Below, piece by piece: positions 54,013 through 62,693 of a DNA stretch of 64,000 nt (positions are counted from its first letter, which is position 1; every line of letters starts with the position of its first letter). The translations under genes were made by a program, and so were the position numbers. Source of the stretch: Acidipila sp. EB88. Its GTDB lineage: Bacteria > Acidobacteriota > Terriglobia > Terriglobales > Acidobacteriaceae. The notes beneath the pieces were generated by a model. That model had not been told where the DNA came from, searched no databases, and saw nothing but the letters and a program-made list of their open reading frames with translations. The stretch covers positions 2,356,001 through 2,420,000 of the forward strand of contig NZ_QWEV01000005.1 in NCBI RefSeq assembly GCF_003858395.1, read 5' to 3'.

Positions 54013-54150
54013 TCAGCAGTCCGGCTTGATGAAGCAGGTGCCGTGAATCACGACCACCAGGAGAGAACCGGCCACAAGCCCGACGAGCGGCCATGCCCAG
54101 CCCGGAAGGGGCGAGTTGTTGCGGGTGCGCGGAAGGGTAGCGATGGTCAT
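54013..54150 (-). CDS. Small single-pass membrane protein (hypothetical)
   Basis: A 45-residue frame starting at the ATG at 54150 encodes one hydrophobic helix (AWPLVGLVAGSLLVVVIHG) after a short Arg-containing N-terminus and ends in TCFIKPDC. It lies between pyk and mutL on the same strand. No strong ribosome-binding site is seen, so it is only a probable gene. No function can be proposed. Confidence 0.45.
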   Translation of the reverse strand: MTIATLPRTRNNSPLPGWAWPLVGLVAGSLLVVVIHGTCFIKPDC

Positions 54151-54248
54151 GGCGGGATCATACGACCACTCTCCGTGCGCCGAGGCAGGTAACAGCCCCG
54201 CACCCAAGAGGCTTTCCCGCTCCATCAACAAACCGGGTAAACCGCAGC

Positions 54249-54277
54249 AAAAATGCAGCGCCATCGGCGCTGCATTT
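54249..54277 (-). terminator. Intrinsic terminator of pyk
   Basis: AAATGCAGCGCC (54251-54262) and GGCGCTGCATTT (54266-54277) form a perfect 12-base-pair stem with a three-base loop. On the minus strand it runs into a T tract (54253-54249). It lies 22 bases after the pyk stop. Confidence 0.85.
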
Positions 54278-54299
54278 CGGGACTGCAATCTCGTGTGAC

Positions 54300-55811
54300 T
54301 CAGGCGTGCGTTTCTTCCTTCTTCGCCGCGGGGGCAGTCTCGACCAGATCGCCGAGCACATGCATCCGCATGAAGTTGGTGGAGCCGGAGTTGGTGCGCG
54401 TCCCGGCAACGATGCCGACAATGTCGCCCCGCCGCGCAAACTGGCTGGCTTCGAGCGCGCTTTCCACGGTTTCGATCATGCGTTCCGTGGTCGCTGCCTT
54501 GCCGCAGGCGATTGGGAAAACGCCGCGCAGAAGGCTCATGCGGCGCAGCACAGAGGGCTGCGACGACAGGGCGCAGATGGGAGGCTTGGGCATGCGCTTG
54601 GATAGGAGCCGCGCGGTGCCGCCGGTTTCGGTAAAAACCGCGATGGCGCGAATGTCCAAGTCATTGGCAGCGTGTGCCATGGACTCGCAGATGGACTCGG
54701 GTACCGTGGAGGCATGATGCATGGTGCGCAGCGGGTACTGGAGCGGCAGGTCGCGCATCTGCGCTTCCGTCTCGAGCACGATCTTGCTCATCATCTTGAC
54801 CGCTTCCACCGGGTACTTGCCGGCGGCGCTTTCGGCCGAAAGCATCACGGCATCGGTGCCGTCGTAGACGGCGTTGGCAACGTCGGAGGCCTCGGCGCGA
54901 GTCGGGCGCGGGTTGTCGATCATCGACTCGAGCATCTGCGTGGCGGTGATCACCGGCTTGCGGTACTCCGCCGCTCGGCGGATGATCAGCTTCTGCATCG
55001 CCGGCACCTTCTCAGGCGGCACTTCCACACCCAGATCGCCACGCGCCACCATGACGCCGTCCGCAATCTCCAGGATCTCGTCCACATTGTCGATGGCCTG
55101 TGGCTTTTCGAGCTTGGCGATGATCCAGATGTCTGCGCCGAATGCGGTAATGCGGTCCTTCACGAGGCGTACATCTTCAGCGTTGCGCACGAAGGAGAGC
55201 GCAATCGCGTCGACCCCGGCGCCCATAACGAACTCGAGATCCTCGGCGTCCTTGTCGGTCAGCGACGGGACCTTGGCTGCGATGCCGGGCAGGTTAATGC
55301 CCTTGTTTTCGCCCAGGAGGCCGCCGTTGATCACCGTACACTCCACGTCTTCGCCATCGATGCGCAGCACGTGCAGCTCGATTAAGCCGTCCGACAGCAG
55401 GATGCGATCGCCGGACTCGAGGTTCTCGGCCAGGGTCAAAAACGTGGTGGCGATCAGGTCCTTGGTGCCCGCAATCTCACGCGGTGTGATGCGCAGCATC
55501 TGCCCGGCCTCAAGAAGCACAGGGGTGCGGTTCTCAAGCTTGCCGGTGCGGATCTTGGGACCCTGCAGGTCGGCGAGGATGCAGATGTGCTTGCCCTCTT
55601 CTTCCGAAACCTTGCGGATCATGTCGATCAGGATCTGCTTGTCCGCCTGCGTGCCGTGCGAGAAGTTGAGCCGGGCGACATCGAGGCCTGCCCGTACCAG
55701 GGTGCGAAAGGTGGCTTCGGTGTTGGAGGCCGGTCCCAGGGTGGCAACGATCTTGGCGCGGCGCAGTTCGCCAGTTGCGGAAAACGGATTGTGGATCTGT
55801 GCTGCTGTCAT
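54300..55811 (-). CDS. pyk: Pyruvate kinase
   Basis: The 503-residue enzyme makes pyruvate and ATP from phosphoenolpyruvate. Motifs are RRAKIVATLGPAS, ARLNFSHG, ADLQGPKIRTG, the catalytic-site IIAKLEKPQAIDNVDEI, ADGVMVARGDLGVEVP, and ATQMLESMI. The C-terminal regulatory domain is present (RAIAVFTETGGTARLLSKRMP, GSTNFMRMHVLGD). It is 47 bases downstream of yihY on the same strand. Confidence 0.97.
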   Translation of the reverse strand: MTAAQIHNPFSATGELRRAKIVATLGPASNTEATFRTLVRAGLDVARLNFSHGTQADKQILIDMIRKVSEEEGKHICILADLQGPKIRTGKLENRTPVLLEAGQMLRITPREIAGTKDLIATTFLTLAENLESGDRILLSDGLIELHVLRIDGEDVECTVINGGLLGENKGINLPGIAAKVPSLTDKDAEDLEFVMGAGVDAIALSFVRNAEDVRLVKDRITAFGADIWIIAKLEKPQAIDNVDEILEIADGVMVARGDLGVEVPPEKVPAMQKLIIRRAAEYRKPVITATQMLESMIDNPRPTRAEASDVANAVYDGTDAVMLSAESAAGKYPVEAVKMMSKIVLETEAQMRDLPLQYPLRTMHHASTVPESICESMAHAANDLDIRAIAVFTETGGTARLLSKRMPKPPICALSSQPSVLRRMSLLRGVFPIACGKAATTERMIETVESALEASQFARRGDIVGIVAGTRTNSGSTNFMRMHVLGDLVETAPAAKKEETHA

Positions 55812-55858
55812 ACTCTCGGTCCCATCCTGTCTAGCTTTCCAAAGTGCTTCACGTCGTT

Positions 55859-56788
55859 CTAACTTCCAGCAAGCCCGGTGTCCGGGTGGTGGAAAGCCGG
55901 AGTACTATCCGGATACTCCAGCACATCATCCTCGGCCATGGTAGAGGCACCCTGTTCATCCCACATGGGATACACCTGTGCGTTGAATTCTGCGCCCACC
56001 AGGGTCGCAATGGAAACGAAATACAGCCAGACCATGGTGGCGATGCCGGCGCCCAGCGAACCATAGACCCGCGAGTAGTCGGCGAAGCGGGTGACATACC
56101 AGCCGTAAGCCATGGTAGAGCCAAACCATGTTGTGGTGGCAAGCAGCGCCCCCGGAATCGTGCGGAGCCAGGGCGGTCGCACCGCCGTGCTGAAGTGAAA
56201 GATCACCTGCAGCACCGCCACGCTGGTGGCCAGCGCGATGAGCCACCGCACGAATCGCCACGCCAGCAAAACCCAGTCGCGCAGGGCGTGATCGCTGTGC
56301 TCAATCATCCAGAGTTCGATCTGGTGTCCGAAGACCACGAAGGTGGTAGCGAACAACATGGGCAGCAGGGTGGAGGGGATCAGCAGCAAGGCCACCATCC
56401 GCTCCTTCCAGAAGCCGAACTGGCCGCGGGGCAGGCGATACGCGCGGCGGAAGCCTTCCATCAGCGAGAGCATTACGCCCATGGACGCGGCCACGGCCAC
56501 GATGCCGGCCGAGATCACCACGCGGTGCGAGTTCTGCGAGTTCGGCTTGAAGTAGGTGTCAGCCAGGCTCATCGTGTCCGACGGCAGAACGTCGAAGAGC
56601 AGGGCGCGCACATCATCCCGCACCGCGGAACTGGTGGGTGTCGCGGACAGGAGCTTGGCGGCTACGAGCAGCGCAGGAAACAGGCTTAAAAGCTGGGAAT
56701 ACGCGGCTGCTTTGGCAATGGTGAATGCATTGTGGCCAAAGGCTTTCCAAAGAGCGCGTCGAAGATCCTGGAGAATCACTCCAAGCAT
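55859..56788 (-). CDS. YihY/virulence factor BrkB family membrane protein
   Basis: The 309-residue protein has about six hydrophobic helices and the YihY family signatures AKAAAYSQLLSLFPALLVAA, VAASMGVMLSLMEGFRRAYRLP, and the C-terminal VYGSLGAGIATMVWLYFVSIATLVGAEFNAQ. It was once annotated as RNase BN but has no nuclease function; its role is unknown. It precedes pyk and is divergent from the ribH fusion gene. Confidence 0.92.
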   Translation of the reverse strand: MLGVILQDLRRALWKAFGHNAFTIAKAAAYSQLLSLFPALLVAAKLLSATPTSSAVRDDVRALLFDVLPSDTMSLADTYFKPNSQNSHRVVISAGIVAVAASMGVMLSLMEGFRRAYRLPRGQFGFWKERMVALLLIPSTLLPMLFATTFVVFGHQIELWMIEHSDHALRDWVLLAWRFVRWLIALATSVAVLQVIFHFSTAVRPPWLRTIPGALLATTTWFGSTMAYGWYVTRFADYSRVYGSLGAGIATMVWLYFVSIATLVGAEFNAQVYPMWDEQGASTMAEDDVLEYPDSTPAFHHPDTGLAGS

Positions 56789-56841
56789 ATGACAGAGCTT
56801 ACCGTGAATAAGAGACGCGAGCGAGTGGATGCCGCCCTCGC

Positions 56842-56857
56842 AGGAGCACCATGGTGC
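56842..56857. promoter_or_regulatory. 16-base perfect palindrome in the yihY/ribH intergenic region
   Basis: GAGCACCATGGTGCTC is fully self-complementary and extends with one mismatch to a 26-base near-palindrome. It lies between divergent start codons (56788 and 56934). An operator or dyad-binding site is possible; no regulator is evident. Confidence 0.4.
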
Positions 56858-56933
56858 TCTTGCCCTGCTGTTGCTGGGAGCGCGGGCAGCCGTGGCGTTC
56901 GTTTAGCTTCTGGCTTGCTGGTATTCTTTAGGG

Positions 56934-57842
56934 ATGATCAAGGGGCTTACTCTCCTGCGTTCGGCGAGCACGCCCGCAGCATTCGACCGGCTTGGCAGCT
57001 TTTTTGCGGCGCTTGGCTTTGAGCCTGGACCAGGCTGGGTCAATGGTGCAAACCGCGGCTCCAGCTTTCGCGCACCACTCGCAACAATCGAGTGGATCGA
57101 CGGCGCGGCGGACACCCCCGCCGACCTGCTGATTGAGGTGACATCGCTTGGCGCCGTACGCGACGCGGCGGAAGCATGGCTGCGCGCCCATGCGGCAGAG
57201 GGAGCGACCGAAGCGGAGACCCTCCAGAGCCTGCAGGCAACGCTCAGCAGGATCGAGCCCACCGTTTGGAAAACGGAACTGTTTACTGCGGAGCCCGTGC
57301 CCGGAATCCGGATAGCGTTCTGGGAGTGGGCCGAGCCGCTTAAGGGCAAACCGGCCGCCATGGAAGGCGATCTGGTTGTGACGGGCATGCGCTTTGCCAT
57401 CGTGGTAGCGCGCTGGAATGCCGTGATCACGGACCGGCTCCTGCAGGGTTCGCTGGATGCACTGCTCCGCTCCGGCGCCAGGCGTGAGGATATCGAGATC
57501 GTGCGTGTTCCCGGCGCATGGGAGATTCCGGACGCGGCGCGCACCCTGGCCGAGACCGGCCGCATCGACGGCATCATCACGCTCGGTGTGTTGCTACGCG
57601 GCGAAACCGCGCATTACGAAGCGATCTACAACGAAGTCTCCCGGGGCATCGGGCAGTCCCAGCAGGAGACGGGGATTCCGCATGCGTTTGGCGTGCTGAC
57701 CTGCGAAACCCTTGAGCAGGCGTTGGACCGGGCTGGCCTGAAAGCCGGCAACAAGGGGTTTGAAGCTGCTTCGGCGGCGATTGAAATGGTTTCGTTGAAG
57801 CGCAAGATCAAGGCCGCGCCTGTGCAAGGGAGCGCGCTGTGA
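56934..57842 (+). CDS. ribH: VOC-like domain fused to 6,7-dimethyl-8-ribityllumazine synthase
   Basis: The 302-residue protein is twice the normal RibH length. Residues 150-292 are a complete lumazine synthase: FAIVVARWNAVITDRLL, VRVPGAWEIPDAA, the catalytic histidine His227 in GETAHYEAIYNEVSRGI, GIPHAFGVLTCETLEQA and NKGFEAASAAIEM. Residues 1-140 look like one glyoxalase/VOC-type half (GLTLLRSASTPAAFDRLGSFFAALGFEPGPG, and the final strand VPGIRIAFWEWAEP). RibH condenses 5-amino-6-ribitylamino-uracil with a C4 sugar in riboflavin synthesis. The role of the extra domain is unknown. It overlaps nusB by four bases (GTGA), a frequent ribH-nusB pairing. Confidence 0.9.
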   Translation: MIKGLTLLRSASTPAAFDRLGSFFAALGFEPGPGWVNGANRGSSFRAPLATIEWIDGAADTPADLLIEVTSLGAVRDAAEAWLRAHAAEGATEAETLQSLQATLSRIEPTVWKTELFTAEPVPGIRIAFWEWAEPLKGKPAAMEGDLVVTGMRFAIVVARWNAVITDRLLQGSLDALLRSGARREDIEIVRVPGAWEIPDAARTLAETGRIDGIITLGVLLRGETAHYEAIYNEVSRGIGQSQQETGIPHAFGVLTCETLEQALDRAGLKAGNKGFEAASAAIEMVSLKRKIKAAPVQGSAL

Positions 57843-58291
57843 GCGCGCCCACTGGCAAACGACGCAAGAGCCGCGAACTCGCCATGCAGATGCTGTTCCA
57901 GGCAGATGTGGGCAAGCAGACGCCGGAGCAGGTGCGGAAGAGCTTCTGGGAAGCACGCGATGCGGTTGAGCCGGACGTGCGTGGCTTTGCCGAGGACCTA
58001 TACCGGGTGGCCACGGTCAAGGAAGAGGAGATCTCGGACCTGATCACGAAGCACGCGCAGAACTGGAGGCTGGAACGGATGCCTGCGGTGGATCGCAGCG
58101 TGCTCCGCATGGCCATCGCCGAGATGCTCGGTTTCTCAGCGACACCGCCGCCCATCGTGATCAACGAGGCATTGGAGATCGCGCGCCGCTTCTCAGCGCC
58201 CGAGTCCATCAATTTCCTGAATGGCGTTCTGGACGCCGTGGCCCGCTCGCGCCGCGAACCGTGGCAACCCACAGAGCGGCAGCGCACGTAA
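57839..58291 (+). CDS. nusB: Transcription antitermination factor NusB
   Basis: The 150-residue helical protein has the NusB signatures RRKSRELAMQMLFQADVG, the central VDRSVLRMAIAEML, and PPIVINEALEIARRFSAPESINFLNGVLDAVA. NusB binds boxA RNA together with NusE for rRNA antitermination. The start is a GTG that overlaps the ribH stop. Confidence 0.96.
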   Translation: MSAPTGKRRKSRELAMQMLFQADVGKQTPEQVRKSFWEARDAVEPDVRGFAEDLYRVATVKEEEISDLITKHAQNWRLERMPAVDRSVLRMAIAEMLGFSATPPPIVINEALEIARRFSAPESINFLNGVLDAVARSRREPWQPTERQRT

Positions 58292-58359
58292 CCGACATGG
58301 CATGGCAACCAGGCGAAGCAGGCAGGATGAGTAAGGTAGATAGCGGGCGCGGGCGAACG

Positions 58360-58956
58360 ATGCTCCCCATGTACAGGCAGGTGCTGGCAGCATGCACCAT
58401 GGGAGCCCTGCTGACGCTTGGCGGCTGCACCCAGCATGCCAGCGAGCAGGACAAGGCAGACGCGGCGGAGCGTGCCGCGGTCCGTCAGCAGCAGGCGGAC
58501 GATGCCATCGCGGCCCGCAAGGGCATCAGCGCAGCCGAGGGTCAGCTCGCGCAGTTGCCGCCGCCTTCCAAGGGCCGCTACCTGCAGGTGCATACCTCGG
58601 AAAACTGGGGCAACCCGTTCGTGATCGTGGGCCGCAAGACCCTGACGCTACGCGTTCTGTTGAGCGATGCGGATGCCGAGAGCGTTTCCAAACAGCCCAA
58701 GAGCGTCTTCACCGGCAAGCTGCGGGTGGTGAACGGCAGCCGGCGGGAACTGACGCTGCGGCTCATCGATCTACCCGAGGCGCTTGCCGCTCTGCCTGAA
58801 AGCAGCTGGCAGTATGGGCGCGTCGTGGCGGTTGACGAGGACCCGGCGACCGGGAAGCGCGAGCGGCCGCAGGTGCGCCGCAACGTGGAAGCCGTAATGG
58901 CGATGTTGAATGACCTGGACGTGGTTGTGAACGAATGGCCCTACGGACTGCGGTAA
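58360..58956 (+). CDS. Putative exported lipoprotein
   Basis: From the ATG at 58360 the product has 198 residues and a lipoprotein signal (MYRQVLAACTMGALLTLGGC). The mature part begins with a charged helical stretch (EQDKADAAERAAVRQQQADDA) and continues with a beta-rich domain (GRYLQVHTSENWGNPFVIVGRK; SVFTGKLRVVNGSRRELTLRLI). No known family is recognised. ATG codons at 58327 (with GCAGGCAGG just upstream) and 58369 are alternatives. It follows nusB by about 70 bases on the same strand. Confidence 0.7.
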   Translation: MLPMYRQVLAACTMGALLTLGGCTQHASEQDKADAAERAAVRQQQADDAIAARKGISAAEGQLAQLPPPSKGRYLQVHTSENWGNPFVIVGRKTLTLRVLLSDADAESVSKQPKSVFTGKLRVVNGSRRELTLRLIDLPEALAALPESSWQYGRVVAVDEDPATGKRERPQVRRNVEAVMAMLNDLDVVVNEWPYGLR

Positions 58957-58983
58957 CTTCGCGATAACCATGATGTGCAAGTG

Positions 58984-59015
58984 AAATGGGGTGCGCTGAC
59001 CAGGCGCACCCCGTT
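58984..59015. terminator. Bidirectional terminator between lipoprotein and TonB receptor genes
   Basis: GGGGTGCGC (58988-58996) and GCGCACCCC (59004-59012) pair around a seven-base loop. The stem is flanked by AAAT on the left and GTTT on the right, giving short T tracts for both strands. It lies between two convergent stop codons. Confidence 0.7.
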
Positions 59016-59031
59016 TCTCGTTCCGCCTAGG

Positions 59032-61803
59032 TTAGAAGTGCAAGCCGACCTGCGCTGTAAGCGCGCGCGGCGTGACGTAGTGCGTGCCGCTGAACGTGGA
59101 CAGGAAATTGTACAGCGCGTAGTTATTCGCGATGTTGATGCCGGTAAGCTGGGCGCTCCACTTGTAGCGATCGCCGTGAAACAGGTCATCCTCTCCAATA
59201 GAAAGGTCGAACAGGTTGCGTGCGGCGATGCGCGGAGGGTTCTTGTCGTCATCCTCGGTGTTGGGTGCGGGAATACTGATCAGGGAAGAGGCCAGTTGCG
59301 TGGCGAGGCACTGCGAAGGCAAAGCCTGCGATGGGGTAGCGCGCACCCCGTTGCAGCTAAGCCCGGCTTCAAACTGCTGGTCCGCGGTAAGACCGCTCAG
59401 CACCACGTACTGCTGTCCCCCGGGGCCTACAACGCTGGTGGCGCCGCAGCCTGTGTTTGCGCCCGGGATGTCGTTGAAGCAGGGTGCGGCTCCCGCCACT
59501 TCGCCGCTGTCGTAGCGCCAGTTAAACCCGAACCACGGGGAAAACTTGCCGGGTATCTGGTATTGAAGGTGCGTAGTTTGGTTGAACTTTTCATCGTGAT
59601 CGATGCGGAAGGGCAGGTTGCTGCCGGCGGTGCCGGGTGTTGCGCCAGCCCCTGCCTGCTGCGGATTGAAGAAGCGCGCAGCCACCGACGAGAGGGATAC
59701 ATACGCGGTGAGGTTATGCAGGTCGAGTAAGTCGGCGCGGATCGCATAGCCGGGAATCTTGGAGTTATGCCAGTCGATCGGAAAGGTAATGGGCGTGTTG
59801 CCGAGCACGCTGAAGTCGAACGCGTTGTGCGTGTACTTCCAGATGTAGTCGCCGGTGAACACAAAGTGGCGGCCCAGGGCCTGCGTCAGGCCCGCATGAA
59901 ACTCGTTGCGGAAGCCCGGCTGCTCCACTGTGTTGGTGACCCCGGGAGCACATGCGAGCAAAGGGTTCAGCACGGCATCGCCGCAGCCCACGCTCGAGAG
60001 CACAAGGTTTTCGTTGAACGGCGTTTCCAGCGTGCGCGCATAGGAGACGCGCAGCACCGTGTTCGTCCGCTTCACGTTGTACGACACGCCAAGCCGCGGC
60101 TCGGCCTGCCGCGCCACCGCAAGCCCGTTGTAAAGATCTCCGCGGATGCCGAGGTTCAGGTTCCAGTTCCCGGCCTTGATCTGGTCTTCGATGTAAAGCG
60201 CCAGCTCCTTCACATCGGTGTGCCCGTTGAAGAGATAGTTGGTGCCGCCACGGGTCAGATCATAGGGCGCGAGCACCGGGTTGAACGGGGTGACACTGTT
60301 CGGGTTGGCCACGGTGTTGGGCAGGAGGCCAGCCGCGGCACACTGCGCGGGATCGGTAAAGCCGCTGACCGGGTCGCCGGCCGCGTCGAGGCAGGGTGCG
60401 TTGAGCGTCGGGTCCACAACACCGAGCGCGTCGTGTTCACGCAGGAACGTCTGCTCATAGACCGCGCCGGCCTTGATGGTATTGACTCCGCGCGCGACCG
60501 AGATATCCGAGTGCACACCGGTGTTCAACAGCGTGCGCTGCTGCGCGATGCTTTCACGCTGCAGGTTTACGGGGCCGAGGTCGGCGAAGGCGTCGTGGCT
60601 CGGATAGTAGTTGTACGCGTCCTTGCGTACGAACGGTGCGAAGTTGAACACGGCGTCGCTGCCAAGCACACGCGTGTAGGTGGGCGCGATGTTGAACGTT
60701 TCGATCTTGGAGTGCTGATCGGTGGGAGCAAGCGCCGCGCCGGTCAGCGGATCGAGCTTGCCTGCGTTCAGGTTGTCGAACGTGTCGGGCGTCTGGAACC
60801 ACGAGCGGCTGTACGTCAGGTCGAGATGAATCGAGTCGGCCGCGGTGAACTGGCGATCGATGCGGTCGAAGATGTTCTGCTCGTTGCCTCGGTCATGCAT
60901 GACCGAGAACTCCGGCGCATCGAGAAATCGCCCGGTGTTGAGCCCGTCTGTTTCGAAGAAGTTGCCGAAGGTGCTCGTGCCGTAACCAAGATCGATGCCC
61001 GCGGTGGCGGTGCCGAACGAGCCGTACGAAGTGGTGATGCTGCCGGTCGGCCTGGTGAGCCCGAGGCCCGAGCGCGTGGTGACCTGGATCACGAGCGAGG
61101 TCTTGTCGCCGTACTCGGCGGGCGGCGCGCCATCAATCACCTGCACCGACTGCACCACGTTTGAAGGCAGCTGGTTGGAGAATGCCTTGCTCTGCTGATC
61201 GCTGATGGACTGCCCGTCAATTGCGAACGTGTTGGAGGCGTGGTCGCCGAGCCCATGCAGCAGGCCGTTTGAGTCCGCGGAAACGCCAGGCGTGGTGAGC
61301 GTCACCAGCGAAGAAAGCCCGGAGGTTGCACTTTCAAGCGGCAGCTTGGCCAGCGTGTTCCGGTCCACATTGGTCTGCATGCCGGTACCGGTGTCCACCA
61401 GGTCGGAGCTTTCCACCGTGATGCTTTGCGCGGCGACCCCGACCTGCAACTGCGCCGTGAGCGAGGCGGGAATGCCGGAGGTGATCGAGGCATCCCGGGT
61501 GACCGCACCGAAGCCCTGTGCCGTGATCACCACGTGGTAGTTGTTGTACGGCAGATTATTGAAGCTGAAAGCGCCGCTCGCATCCGCTGTGGTTGTGCGG
61601 GTGAAGCCGCTGACCGGGTTGGTCACCGTAATGGATGCGCCCGGCACAATGGCGCCCGTGGTGTCGGACACGGTGCCGTTGAGGCTGCCTGTGTGGCTTG
61701 CACTCTGCGCGAGCATCGTGGTTGTTTGGGCTGCAAGAGCGAACGCGAAAGCGATGGCGGTGCTGTGGAAACGTGGCGACACGAATCGCCTGGAAAACAA
61801 CAT
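59032..61803 (-). CDS. TonB-dependent outer-membrane receptor with carboxypeptidase-regulatory-like N-domain
   Basis: The 923-residue protein starts at the ATG at 61803, seven bases after GGAGG, with a signal peptide ending near TTTMLAQ. Residues 36-115 are a CarboxypepD_reg-like beta-sandwich (GSLNGTVSDTTGAIVPGASITV). A plug domain follows (about 120-240, VVQSVQVIDGAPPAEYGDKTS), and the rest is a 22-strand type barrel ending in phenylalanine (TAQVGLHF). The build is characteristic of Acidobacteriota. Neighbouring Zur-like and ZIP genes suggest transport of a zinc complex; that is an inference. It lies 92 bases after a small His/Cys-rich membrane protein gene on the same strand. Confidence 0.92.
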   Translation of the reverse strand: MLFSRRFVSPRFHSTAIAFAFALAAQTTTMLAQSASHTGSLNGTVSDTTGAIVPGASITVTNPVSGFTRTTTADASGAFSFNNLPYNNYHVVITAQGFGAVTRDASITSGIPASLTAQLQVGVAAQSITVESSDLVDTGTGMQTNVDRNTLAKLPLESATSGLSSLVTLTTPGVSADSNGLLHGLGDHASNTFAIDGQSISDQQSKAFSNQLPSNVVQSVQVIDGAPPAEYGDKTSLVIQVTTRSGLGLTRPTGSITTSYGSFGTATAGIDLGYGTSTFGNFFETDGLNTGRFLDAPEFSVMHDRGNEQNIFDRIDRQFTAADSIHLDLTYSRSWFQTPDTFDNLNAGKLDPLTGAALAPTDQHSKIETFNIAPTYTRVLGSDAVFNFAPFVRKDAYNYYPSHDAFADLGPVNLQRESIAQQRTLLNTGVHSDISVARGVNTIKAGAVYEQTFLREHDALGVVDPTLNAPCLDAAGDPVSGFTDPAQCAAAGLLPNTVANPNSVTPFNPVLAPYDLTRGGTNYLFNGHTDVKELALYIEDQIKAGNWNLNLGIRGDLYNGLAVARQAEPRLGVSYNVKRTNTVLRVSYARTLETPFNENLVLSSVGCGDAVLNPLLACAPGVTNTVEQPGFRNEFHAGLTQALGRHFVFTGDYIWKYTHNAFDFSVLGNTPITFPIDWHNSKIPGYAIRADLLDLHNLTAYVSLSSVAARFFNPQQAGAGATPGTAGSNLPFRIDHDEKFNQTTHLQYQIPGKFSPWFGFNWRYDSGEVAGAAPCFNDIPGANTGCGATSVVGPGGQQYVVLSGLTADQQFEAGLSCNGVRATPSQALPSQCLATQLASSLISIPAPNTEDDDKNPPRIAARNLFDLSIGEDDLFHGDRYKWSAQLTGINIANNYALYNFLSTFSGTHYVTPRALTAQVGLHF

Positions 61804-61895
61804 GGGCACTCCTCCGGAACAGCGAGAACACAGCGGGGGGTGAAGCTTGAGGCCACTGCAACGTTCCCGGGTCGTGCTTCAGGAAGGGTGCGGCG

Positions 61896-62204
61896 CTAAG
61901 CGGCAGACCAGGCGATGCGAGCAGGCGCTGCGGGTGGCGGCCGGATGCATGGCGTATCGCGCGGGGCGCACGCTCCTTGAACAGCGCCTGCATGGCGAAC
62001 CCTGCCGAACGCGACCACCCGGAGACTTGCGGCGAGGAGCACAAACACCTGCAACGCCAAGTGCGCAGCCACACACCACTGGCAGTGCGTTGCATCCGGC
62101 ATGCCGGTCGCGTGGCTGTGCACCACCTCTGCCGACAGGAACACCAGCAGCAGGCAGCACAGCCCGAGCACCAGGAGCCTCACGAGTTTTGAATAGGGCC
62201 GCAT
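61896..62204 (-). CDS. Small membrane protein with His/Cys metal-binding-like motif
   Basis: The 102-residue product, from the ATG at 62204, has two hydrophobic helices (about 8-24 and 46-66). Between them lies the segment HSH (29-31), HCQWC (40-44) and His48, well suited to bind a metal ion at the periplasmic face. It is somewhat like DUF2946 proteins found next to TonB/metal uptake genes; that link is by eye. It is divergent from the Zur-like regulator, 86 bases between starts, and upstream of the TonB receptor gene, so a metal-regulated unit is likely. No clear ribosome-binding site is visible. Confidence 0.6.
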   Translation of the reverse strand: MRPYSKLVRLLVLGLCCLLLVFLSAEVVHSHATGMPDATHCQWCVAAHLALQVFVLLAASLRVVAFGRVRHAGAVQGACAPRDTPCIRPPPAAPARIAWSAA

Positions 62205-62290
62205 GGGTTCGGAGGCAGAGAGGAAGCTTATTGAGAAAAGTATAGCAGTAAGGATTGCGGAGGCCGCAGCGCTTATAAGATAAGAACGGT

Positions 62291-62680
62291 ATGGCAATAC
62301 AGGTACGCGACACCCGGCAGAAAAAGGCAATCCGTGCGGCTTTCTCGAGTGCGGCCCGGCCGCTTTCTCCGGAAGAGGCCTTGCAGGAAGCAGCCGCGCA
62401 TGTGCGCGGCATCAGCGTCGCTACAATTTACCGCAACATCCACGCACTGATTGCGGAGTCATGGCTTTCGCCTGTTGAGATACCCGGCGAGCCGGCGCGC
62501 TACGAGGTTGCTGGCAAGGGCCACCATCATCACTTTCAGTGCGAGCGCTGTGACCGGATCTATGACCTTCCAGGCTGCACGCTGCAACCGATTCCCGGGC
62601 TGCCAGGTGGCTTCGCGCTGACGGGCCATGAGCTATTTCTCTATGGCCTGTGCGCGGCGTGCAACCAGTCGCCAGCCTGA
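62291..62680 (+). CDS. Fur family regulator, probably Zur-like
   Basis: The 129-residue protein is a short Fur-family member: the winged-helix part with RDTRQKKAIRAAFSSAARPLSPEEAL and ISVATIYRNIHAL, then HHHH (78-81), CxxC at 84-87 and CxxC at 121-124. Shortness, the HHHHFQCERC sequence and the genomic link to a ZIP transporter point to zinc sensing. It is convergent with the ZIP gene (13 bases between stops) and divergent from the His/Cys-rich membrane protein. Confidence 0.88.
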   Translation: MAIQVRDTRQKKAIRAAFSSAARPLSPEEALQEAAAHVRGISVATIYRNIHALIAESWLSPVEIPGEPARYEVAGKGHHHHFQCERCDRIYDLPGCTLQPIPGLPGGFALTGHELFLYGLCAACNQSPA

Positions 62681-62693
62681 CGGCAGGTTTTCT

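Noticed and set aside
52050..54029. 659-residue plus-strand frame opposite mutL
   Set aside because: Antisense of the complete mutL gene; Arg/Gly-rich composition and no ribosome-binding site.
59767..61164. 465-residue plus-strand frame opposite the TonB receptor
   Set aside because: Antisense shadow of a clear outer-membrane receptor.
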